Shown piece after piece: positions 1 to 5,126 of a DNA stretch of 5,843 nucleotides. Position 1 is the stretch's first letter. Every line of letters starts with the position of its first letter. Under the pieces are notes generated by a model that did not search any database, was not told the origin of the DNA, and saw only the letters and a list, made by a program, of their open reading frames with translations. This stretch comes from Gemmatimonadota bacterium (GTDB lineage: Bacteria; Gemmatimonadota; Gemmatimonadetes; Longimicrobiales; Gaopeijiaceae), in NCBI GenBank assembly GCA_007129525.1, contig SKVI01000380.1:1-5843 (forward strand), written 5' to 3'. The position numbers and the translations under genes were made by a program.

Positions 1-264
1 CGTTTCGAGGGCCGTGTGGCTCACGGGATGCTCTCGGCCGCCTTCATCTCCACGGTCCTGGGCACCCGTCTTCCGGGCCCGGGCACCATCTACGTGGGGC
101 AGACCCTCCGGTTCAGGGCCCCGGTGCGGATCGGAGACACGGTCACGGCCCGGGTCACGGTTCGAGAGCTGGAGCCGGAGCGACGGCGGGCCCACCTGGA
201 GACGGTGTGCACGACCCAGGACGGAACGATTGTGGTGGAGGGACAGGCCGAGGTGCTGGTATGA
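1..264 (+). CDS. phaJ: MaoC/PhaJ-type (R)-specific enoyl-CoA hydratase, C-terminal part (5' truncated)
   Basis: The reading frame is open from base 1 and ends at TGA 262-264, so 87 C-terminal residues are visible of a family usually about 135-160 long. The visible part begins RFEGRVAHGMLSAAFIS and continues through VLGTRLPGPGTIYVGQ to RFRAPVRIGDTV. From memory this aligns without gaps to the Aeromonas caviae PhaJ segment HGMLLASLFSGLLGQQLPG...GDEV. The serine at visible residue 17 (bases 49-51) falls on the PhaJ active-site Ser62; the catalytic Asp/His pair would lie upstream of the window. The family hydrates trans-2-enoyl-CoA to (R)-3-hydroxyacyl-CoA in the cytoplasm, often feeding polyhydroxyalkanoate synthesis. 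The GTG at base 16 is internal, not a start. A plain MaoC-family dehydratase with another acyl-CoA substrate cannot be excluded; the fold assignment is firm, the exact substrate is not. Confidence 0.88.
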   Translation, partial: RFEGRVAHGMLSAAFISTVLGTRLPGPGTIYVGQTLRFRAPVRIGDTVTARVTVRELEPERRRAHLETVCTTQDGTIVVEGQAEVLV

Positions 265-378
265 GGACGGAGGTGCCGCCATGAGATCCGAAGCGCACGC
301 CCGGGAGTGGCCCCGGGACCCACCCTGAAGGTGGCTGGACGACAGGGGGCTCGGAGCACTCCACCCCTTGCTAATACG

Positions 379-384
379 TATGAT
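379..384 (+). promoter_or_regulatory. Candidate -10 box for the receptor operon
   Basis: TATGAT matches the sigma-70 -10 consensus at five of six bases and sits in the AT-richer patch 59 bases before the receptor ATG. No convincing -35 hexamer lies 16-18 bases upstream (bases around 355-362 read AGCACTCC). An alternative reading is TGC-TAATAC at 369-377, which resembles an extended -10 but matches the hexamer poorly. This is a weak prediction based only on position and composition. Confidence 0.22.
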
Positions 385-431
385 CACCGCGTCGGGAGAT
401 CGCCCGGCCGGTAGGACACTCCAGATGAGTG

Positions 432-437
432 AGGAGG
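432..437 (+). promoter_or_regulatory. Shine-Dalgarno site that sets the receptor start
   Basis: A perfect AGGAGG lies five bases before ATG 443. In-frame alternatives upstream (TTG 368, ATG 380, ATG 425) lack a comparable site, and only ATG 443 places a typical signal peptide at the N-terminus. This decides the start of the receptor gene. Confidence 0.8.
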
Positions 438-442
438 CAACG

Positions 443-2941
443 ATGCGTACTCGAATACAGATCCTGTGGACCGGCCTGATCCTGGCCGCCTTCGGCGTAC
501 CGGCGCTTGTCGCCGCGCCGGCCCAGGCCGCCGCCCAGACCGGGACCGTGGTGGGGACGGTGCAGAGCGAGGAGGGCCCGGCCCTGAGCGGCGTCCAGAT
601 CACCCTCCCCGGTACGGGGCTCAGGGTGAGTAGCGGAGCGGACGGAAGCTTCCGGGTCGCCAACGTACCGGTGGGCACCCACGAGCTGCGGGCATTTCAG
701 TTGGGCTTCCGGGAGGCCCGGGTGCAGGATGTACAGGTCCGGGCCGGTGAGGAGACCCAGGTCGACGTGACCCTGGAGACCCTGCCCATCGCTCTTACCG
801 GCGTGGTGGTGTCACCGGGACGGCGGGCCCAGCGGCAGACCGAGGCGCCGGCCACCGTGACCCGGATCGAGGCCGGCGAGTTGGAGGTGATGCCCGGCGG
901 AAGCTTCGCCGACGCGTTGAAGGAGGTGAAGGGCCTCGACTACATCCAGGTAGGGGTCTCCGGTGCCGCGGTGAACGCCCGGGGCTTCAACTCCTCGTTC
1001 AACAACCGGATGCTAATGATGGAGGATGGCCGGATCGCTGTGCTTCCGGAAAGCGGCCTTCCCCTGGCCGGGTTCACCCCGATCCCCCAGATCGACCTGG
1101 CCGGGATGGAGGTGCTGGTGGGGCCTGGCTCGGCCCTCTACGGGCCGGATGCGTCCAGCGGAGTGATCAGCCTGGAATCGAAGGACCCCATGGAGTATCC
1201 GGGCGCGTCCGTGATGGCCACAGGCGGCAATCGGGGATATCAGAACCTCCAGGGTCGGTACGCTGGTGTCACCGACGACTGGGGCTACAAGGTCACCGCC
1301 GAGTACCACCGGGTAAACGACTTTCACAACCGGCTGAACTACGGCACCGCCGATGAGCCCCTATGGGAGGTGGGAACCGGCGGGAACTTCGATCCCGACG
1401 AGCCCAGCGGGGTGGACTGGGAGACGCGCGCAATTCGCGGACAGGCCTCCCTCGTGTACTACATGGACGAGAGCCGTGTGGAGCTGGGCGTGGGCGGAAG
1501 TCAAAACAACGGGGTGGGGCAGACCAATGTGGGCCGCAACCAGTTCGATGACTGGACCTACAACTACCAGCAGGTTCGCTTCACCACCCCTGATTGGTTC
1601 TTCAACGCCTATCGGGGCCAGTCGCAATCAGGAGACTCCTACGCCCTGAATCGCTTCACCGAGAACCGAATCGCCGATCCCGGCCCCAGCGATGACGAAA
1701 TCCGACTCATGTCCGATTGGCCCTCTGACGGACGGATCCTGGCAGCCGAGGTACAGAACAATTTCACCCTGACGGCCCTCCGGGGGAGTGAGGTCACCTG
1801 GGGTGCCCAGTTCCGGCGGGACGCGGTTTCCAGCGACCGGCAGTGGCTCACCGACCGGCTCACCGGCGAGGACGTGACCATCAACCAGGTCGGCGTCTAC
1901 GGGCAGGCCGAGGTACCGATCACGCCGGATCTGCGCCTGGTTCTGGCCACCCGGGTGGACGAGCACGACAACTACGACACCCAGATCAGCCCCAAGGCCG
2001 GACTGGTGTGGTCGCCCTCGGCGGACCAGGCAGTGCGCTTCACGTTGAACCGAGCGTTCAAGTCGCCCACGATCCTTCAGACCAACTTCTGGATCCCCAA
2101 CTTCAGTCCGCCGATCCCCGGGATCCTGCCGGGCATCGGGGTCTTCCACAACACCGAGGGTTTCGAGATCCGGAACGCCGACGGCGAGGTCCTGCACGAG
2201 ATCAGTCCTCTGGTGGCCGAGTCGAATCTGACGTGGGAGCTGGGGTACCGGGGCGTGTTGGGGGACCGGTTTCTGGTGGATGTAGCCGGATACGTGGGCT
2301 CCTACGAGGACTTCCTGAGCCCCCTCGTCATCTTCGCCGATCCCTCTGGGCTGGGTCTAGACATCTTCGGGTTCGGCGAGCCGACCTGGGCCTACTGGTC
2401 CGACGGCACCGAGGTGACCGACGCAGACGGCGAGTCCCAGATTCCACTGACCTACTTCAATCTGGGTGACGCCGACGTACGCGGCCTGGATCTCGGCGCC
2501 ACCTTCATCGCCACACCGCGTACCGAGCTGAACGCCACCTTCTCGTATATCGGTCTCTCTGGTGACGGAGCAGACGCCGGCCCCGAGGCCGAGGCCACCG
2601 CGCTGAACTCCCCCAGCACCAAGTGGAGCCTGGGGCTGGATGCCCACGACTTCGGTAACTTCAGCGGGGGCGCTACCGTGCGCTACGTGAACGGGTACCA
2701 CTTCAATTCGGGCATCAATCAGGGTCGGATTCCGACCCATACGGGCCTTGATCTGTCGCTCAACTACGATATTCCGGGAACGGGTCTCCGGATCAACGCG
2801 GCGGCCAGGAACCTCTTCGCCTGCGGCAGCGACGAGCCTGGTGGTGACCGGTCGTGCGGGATCGACCAGCGCCACATCCAGATGGTGAACATGCCCGCGG
2901 TGGGAAGCGTGTTCCTGCTGGGGCTCCGGTGGGATCTGTGA
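443..2941 (+). CDS. TonB-dependent outer-membrane receptor with carboxypeptidase-regulatory-like N-domain
   Basis: This 832-residue protein takes up a ligand across the outer membrane using TonB energy. A signal peptide covers about residues 1-31 (basic MRTR, hydrophobic core, then PAQAAAQ). Residues 34-112 form a CarboxypepD_reg-like beta-sandwich (GTVVGTVQ, then GADGSFRVANVPVGTHELR). A short linker with GVVVS at 120-124 could serve as the TonB box. The plug spans about 136-248, with the typical NARGF, DGRIAVLP and GPGSALYGPDASSGVI motifs, and the beta-barrel runs from about 255 to the end. The only two cysteines are 794 and 805, in one predicted late loop. The chain ends in RWDL instead of the common terminal aromatic residue. 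The start was chosen by the AGGAGG site and signal peptide. It is the first gene of a three-gene operon, one base ahead of an esterase gene. No SusD-like partner is seen. The ligand cannot be read from sequence; siderophores, oligomers or other large ligands are all possible. Confidence 0.93.
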   Translation: MRTRIQILWTGLILAAFGVPALVAAPAQAAAQTGTVVGTVQSEEGPALSGVQITLPGTGLRVSSGADGSFRVANVPVGTHELRAFQLGFREARVQDVQVRAGEETQVDVTLETLPIALTGVVVSPGRRAQRQTEAPATVTRIEAGELEVMPGGSFADALKEVKGLDYIQVGVSGAAVNARGFNSSFNNRMLMMEDGRIAVLPESGLPLAGFTPIPQIDLAGMEVLVGPGSALYGPDASSGVISLESKDPMEYPGASVMATGGNRGYQNLQGRYAGVTDDWGYKVTAEYHRVNDFHNRLNYGTADEPLWEVGTGGNFDPDEPSGVDWETRAIRGQASLVYYMDESRVELGVGGSQNNGVGQTNVGRNQFDDWTYNYQQVRFTTPDWFFNAYRGQSQSGDSYALNRFTENRIADPGPSDDEIRLMSDWPSDGRILAAEVQNNFTLTALRGSEVTWGAQFRRDAVSSDRQWLTDRLTGEDVTINQVGVYGQAEVPITPDLRLVLATRVDEHDNYDTQISPKAGLVWSPSADQAVRFTLNRAFKSPTILQTNFWIPNFSPPIPGILPGIGVFHNTEGFEIRNADGEVLHEISPLVAESNLTWELGYRGVLGDRFLVDVAGYVGSYEDFLSPLVIFADPSGLGLDIFGFGEPTWAYWSDGTEVTDADGESQIPLTYFNLGDADVRGLDLGATFIATPRTELNATFSYIGLSGDGADAGPEAEATALNSPSTKWSLGLDAHDFGNFSGGATVRYVNGYHFNSGINQGRIPTHTGLDLSLNYDIPGTGLRINAAARNLFACGSDEPGGDRSCGIDQRHIQMVNMPAVGSVFLLGLRWDL

Positions 2942-2942
2942 G

Positions 2943-3938
2943 ATGAGTGCCACGCTGACCCTCCTCCTCCTGATGGGGGGAGGAGGGCTCGCCCCCTGGG
3001 GAAGCGATGACATGGTGGAACCTCCGGAACCAGTGTCGGACCAGGTGATCCGGGCCGTGTTCGAGTCGGAGCACGGGGCTCGGCCGTACCGACTGTACCT
3101 GCCGTCGAAGGCGAGGGACCGGGAGGGCGCCGGTATCCCTCTGCTGGTGGTCCTCCACGGTTGCACCCAGGATGCGGAGGACGTGGCCCGGGGGACCCGC
3201 ATGGACGAGCACGGGCGTGAGCGGGAGATGGCGGTGCTCTACCCCGAGCAGACCCCGGACGCCCACGCCACCCGCTGCTGGAACTGGTACGAGCCGGACC
3301 ATCAGTCCGCCGGCGCCGGGGAACCGGCCCTTCTGGCGGAAATGATCCAGGAGGTCACCGGGACGTGGGGACTGGACCCCCGCCGGATCTACGTTGCTGG
3401 AATCTCCGCCGGCGGGGCCATGGCCGTGGTGCTGACGGCCACCCATCCCGAGCTCATCCAGGGGGTGGCGAGCCACTCGGGGGTGGCCTATCGGGCCGCC
3501 GTGGGACTGGACGAAGCCACGCAGGTCCTGGCGGGGGGAAGGGCCGAGCCTGCACGAGACCTGGCGAAGGCCGCCGTGGCTGCCATGGGCGACGAGGCCC
3601 GGCACATTCCGCTTCTGGTGATCCACGGTGCGGAGGACCCGGTGGTGGCCCCCCGCAACGCCCTCTGGCTGACGGAGCAGTGGGCGGGTCTGGCGGAGAC
3701 CCTCACCGGGGGCGAGGTCCAGCGGGATGAGCATCCGACGCGGCCGCGGTCCGAGGGGGACGCCCGGGTCGAGGTGGTCCGGGACGCCGACGGCCGGCTC
3801 TGGGTGGAGTCCTGGACGGTCGAGGCGCTGGGTCACGCCTGGTCGGGAGGGTCGGGGGAGGGCACCTTCACCCAGCCCGGCGGGTTGGACGCCAGTCGGC
3901 TCATGGTGGACTTCTTCCTGAACGAAGGCGGACAATGA
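2943..3938 (+). CDS. PHB-depolymerase / LpqC-type esterase (alpha/beta-hydrolase)
   Basis: As annotated this is a 331-residue serine esterase. The family blocks occur in order: LLVVLHGCTQ (68-76, oxyanion region), MAVLYPEQ (96-103), CWNWY (112-116), GEPALLAEMI (126-135), GISAGGAMA (153-161) with nucleophile Ser155, ASHSGVAY (176-183), VIHGAEDPVV (226-235) with Asp232, and LGHAWSGG (296-303) with His298, so the catalytic triad is complete. Cys74 and Cys112 are the family pair that may form a disulfide. Members cut poly- or oligo-hydroxybutyrate; relatives act as feruloyl or acetyl-xylan esterases. The N-terminus (MSATLTLLLLMGGGG) is hydrophobic but lacks the basic residues of a normal signal peptide, and a 12-bp hairpin lies in its coding DNA. 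ATG 3012 (residue 24), preceded by GGGGAAG at seven bases, is a serious alternative start giving 308 residues and no export signal. The gene sits one base behind the receptor stop and overlaps the next gene by four bases. The family is secure; substrate and location are open. Confidence 0.9.
   Translation: MSATLTLLLLMGGGGLAPWGSDDMVEPPEPVSDQVIRAVFESEHGARPYRLYLPSKARDREGAGIPLLVVLHGCTQDAEDVARGTRMDEHGREREMAVLYPEQTPDAHATRCWNWYEPDHQSAGAGEPALLAEMIQEVTGTWGLDPRRIYVAGISAGGAMAVVLTATHPELIQGVASHSGVAYRAAVGLDEATQVLAGGRAEPARDLAKAAVAAMGDEARHIPLLVIHGAEDPVVAPRNALWLTEQWAGLAETLTGGEVQRDEHPTRPRSEGDARVEVVRDADGRLWVESWTVEALGHAWSGGSGEGTFTQPGGLDASRLMVDFFLNEGGQ
2959..2987 (+). repeat. 12-bp inverted repeat (very stable hairpin) at the 5' end of the esterase gene
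   Basis: Bases 2959-2970 (CCCTCCTCCTCC) pair with 2976-2987 (GGGGGAGGAGGG read 5' to 3'). There are eleven Watson-Crick pairs and one T-G wobble (2968-2978), and a five-base loop TGATG. No T-run follows, so it is not a classical intrinsic terminator. It starts 16 bases after the A of ATG 2943 and ends 24 bases before ATG 3012. In mRNA it would be a strong obstacle to a ribosome or nuclease and could set receptor-to-esterase expression ratio; that role is inference. Confidence 0.7.
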
Positions 3939-4519
3939 GCGAAACCGACGAGAGCGCAGGGACCCGGACGGCGCGAGGCGGGGTGGTGGAGGCCACCTTC
4001 GCTTTCCTCCGGAGTGAAGCCGGGGAGGAGGGCGAGGCCCGGGTCATGGAACGCCTGTCGCCGGAGGTGGCGGAGGCCGTACAGGGGGTGGGGCCGTCAG
4101 ACGAGGTTCCCCTGGATAGGCTCTTCGAGCTGTGGCGGAGCGTGGACCGGGAGTTGGGGGTCCATGACCCGGACTGGATGGAGCGGGCCGGTGCCTTCTC
4201 CATCGAGTCAGCGGGGATGCAGCACTACGGCGGAATCGTGGGCAAGCCCTCGCCGCAGGAGTTCCTGACCCAGCGGATCTCCCTCTTCCGGCTCTTCTAC
4301 CGATCCGGCCGCATGGAGGTGGTCTGGGCCGAGGCGGGAAGCGCGCTCCTTCGCCTGGTGGACTTCGGACCCTCGGATCCCCTGTTCTGCCGGCGTCAGA
4401 CTGGAGGGTTGCGTCGCGCCCTGGGGCTGGCCCGGGGCGGTGAGCCCCGGGTTCGCCATGTGCGCTGCGTGCACGAGGGAGACGCCTTCTGCGAGTGGGC
4501 TCTGAGCTGGGAAACCTGA
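3935..4519 (+). CDS. Small soluble protein with V4R / DUF2378-like ligand-binding fold
   Basis: This 194-residue protein has no signal peptide or membrane segment, so it is probably cytoplasmic. Its layout follows a family I recognise only by pattern: an N-terminal helical part (VVEATFAFLRSEAG at 17-30, then RVMERLSPEVAEAV), a middle part with GRMEVVWAEAGSALLRLVDF (125-144), and a C-terminal end with Cys152, then VRCVHEGDAFCEWALSW (176-192) holding Cys178 and Cys186. The C-x7-C spacing with a GD before the second cysteine and a final aromatic strand resembles V4R (4-vinyl reductase) and DUF2378/H-NOX-like small-molecule-binding domains. Nothing like a DNA-binding, kinase or cyclase output domain is present; it is a stand-alone binding module. 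It starts inside the esterase stop (ATGA overlap) behind AAGGCGG, so it is translationally coupled. The role as sensor of a product of the locus is inference. Confidence in the gene is high, in the family moderate. Confidence 0.85.
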   Translation: MSETDESAGTRTARGGVVEATFAFLRSEAGEEGEARVMERLSPEVAEAVQGVGPSDEVPLDRLFELWRSVDRELGVHDPDWMERAGAFSIESAGMQHYGGIVGKPSPQEFLTQRISLFRLFYRSGRMEVVWAEAGSALLRLVDFGPSDPLFCRRQTGGLRRALGLARGGEPRVRHVRCVHEGDAFCEWALSWET

Positions 4520-4557
4520 GGGGAGGGCAAGTCGGACCGGGAGGGATGGGGGAACCT

Positions 4558-4601
4558 CGGACCCCGCTCGGGGCAATAATGTCCGATTGCTGCGGGGTCC
4601 G
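4558..4601 (+). terminator. Nested stem-loop behind the receptor operon (possible terminator)
   Basis: CGGACCCCGC (4558-4567) pairs perfectly with GCGGGGTCCG (4592-4601), giving a 10-bp GC-rich stem. Inside the 24-base loop GCAAT (4573-4577) pairs with ATTGC (4586-4590). The stem begins 38 bases after the V4R-like stop. No T-run follows; the next bases are CGCCTGCAGG. It may be a Rho-independent terminator of the poor-T type seen in GC-rich genomes, a 3'-end stabiliser, or part of a leader of the next gene. Confidence 0.4.
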
Positions 4602-4613
4602 CGCCTGCAGGCG
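4602..4613 (+). repeat. 12-bp perfect palindrome CGCCTGCAGGCG
   Basis: A perfect palindrome directly abuts the 10-bp stem and is followed three bases later by a second one, ACGGCCGT (4616-4623). Both lie 43-64 bases before the next start codon. They could be an operator for a dimeric regulator or simply GC-rich chance; the sequence alone does not decide. Confidence 0.35.
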
Positions 4614-4665
4614 TTACGGCCGTCCCGCTCCTTGTCCACTCCGATGGCAGGAGGCCAGAAGTCCC

Positions 4666-5097
4666 ATGCGACATACGTTCAGGGACGTGTCTGTAGACCG
4701 CGTCCGAGGTTTTTCCGTCATGGCGTTCGTGATCTTCCTGGGTCTTTTCGCGACCGGTCCCGTGGCCGCCCAGCAGGCTTCGGACGGCGCAGGTGACCAG
4801 ATCTTCGGCAGCTCGGCCATGGAGTCGGCCGTGGCGGACCACGAGTCGGCGGCCGACCGCCAGCGAAGTGTGTTGGCCGACCTCCTGGGCCGGGACGAGG
4901 TGCGTGACGTGGCCCGGGATCGCGGCATCGAGATGGAAAGGGTGGAGTCGGCGGCATCGACGCTCTCCGACGAGGAGCTGGAGGAGCTCTCTCCGCTCCT
5001 GGCCGAGGCCGCGGAGGCCATGCGGCAGAGGAACACCATCACCATCAGCGTCTACACGGTGATCATCATCCTTCTCCTCCTCATCCTGCTGACCTGA
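4666..5097 (+). CDS. Exported small protein with C-terminal membrane anchor, PA2779-like
   Basis: From ATG 4666 this encodes 143 residues. Residues 1-35 form a signal peptide (basic n-region, core MAFVIFLGLFATG, then PVAAQQ). A charged, helical middle follows: RQRSVLADLLGRDEVRDVA (65-83), RGIEMERV (86-93) and LSDEELEELSPLLAEAAEAM (100-119). It ends in an uninterrupted hydrophobic segment, about 125-142, with the chain stopping at Thr143. The pattern R-x-x-L, R-D-x-V, G-I, L-S-D-x-E-L plus a terminal membrane helix recalls the uncharacterised PA2779-type family, but this is from memory and tentative. The protein would be held in the inner membrane by its C-terminus with the helical part in the periplasm. 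ATG 4666 was chosen because AGGAGG (4649-4654) precedes it and it begins the signal peptide; the frame is open back to 4495, with ATG 4579 possible but poorly supported. A lipoprotein gene follows 29 bases later, probably in the same operon. Function is unknown. Confidence 0.8.
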   Translation: MRHTFRDVSVDRVRGFSVMAFVIFLGLFATGPVAAQQASDGAGDQIFGSSAMESAVADHESAADRQRSVLADLLGRDEVRDVARDRGIEMERVESAASTLSDEELEELSPLLAEAAEAMRQRNTITISVYTVIIILLLLILLT

Positions 5098-5112
5098 CCG
5101 AATCCCGAGAGT

Positions 5113-5117
5113 GGAGG
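5113..5117 (+). promoter_or_regulatory. Shine-Dalgarno site that fixes a GTG start
   Basis: GGAGG lies nine bases before GTG 5127. Together with the lipobox 23 codons downstream it supports GTG 5127 as the start of the lipoprotein gene; no ATG exists in this frame before residue 95. Confidence 0.65.
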
Positions 5118-5126
5118 ACTGCGGCT

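Larger units (their letters stand above)
265..442 (+). other. Intergenic spacer between hydratase and receptor genes
   Basis: No ordinary gene is seen here. It holds a possible 15-codon ORF (281-328) with a good Shine-Dalgarno site, two CCCGGG blocks (300-305 and 312-317) that can pair, a small 5-bp hairpin (CCACC 320-324 with GGTGG 330-334) without a T-run, and the only AT-richer patch of the spacer at 369-386, which includes the palindrome ATACGTAT (374-381) and TGATCA (381-386). This is the natural place for termination of the hydratase transcript and for the promoter of the downstream three-gene operon, but neither is strongly marked. Confidence 0.6.
4520..4665 (+). other. Structured intergenic region
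   Basis: No gene is seen between the V4R-like gene and the next signal-peptide start. The region contains a purine-rich stretch (4519-4553), two direct copies of TCGGACC (4532-4538 and 4557-4563), their partial complements GTCCGA (4581-4586) and GGTCCG (4596-4601), a 10-bp stem, a nested 5-bp stem and two perfect palindromes. It must hold the end of the upstream operon and probably the promoter of the downstream pair. AATAAT (4575-4580) matches the sigma-70 -10 box at five of six bases but has no clear -35 partner; GGAAC at 4551-4555 resembles an ECF-sigma -35 but lacks a fitting -10. Confidence 0.6.

Noticed and set aside
368..442. N-terminal extension of the receptor from TTG 368, ATG 380 or ATG 425
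   Set aside because: These starts lack a good ribosome site, would bury the signal peptide, and overlap the likely promoter patch; AGGAGG before ATG 443 is decisive.
2793..3935. Long minus-strand open frame (380 codons) opposite the esterase, and similar ones at 2357-3202, 1628-2197 and 4396-5205
   Set aside because: They mirror strongly supported plus-strand genes, have low-complexity Pro/Arg/Gly/His-rich translations and no family motif. Long antisense frames are expected in GC-rich codon use.
4558..4601. Calling this stem a definite intrinsic terminator
   Set aside because: There is no T-run after the stem and the loop is long, so it is listed only as a possible terminator.
4495..4665. 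Extension of the PA2779-like protein upstream to 4495 or ATG 4579
   Set aside because: The added residues are Arg/Gly/Pro/Cys-rich without motif, cover the hairpins, and would place the signal peptide internally. ATG 4666 has AGGAGG upstream.
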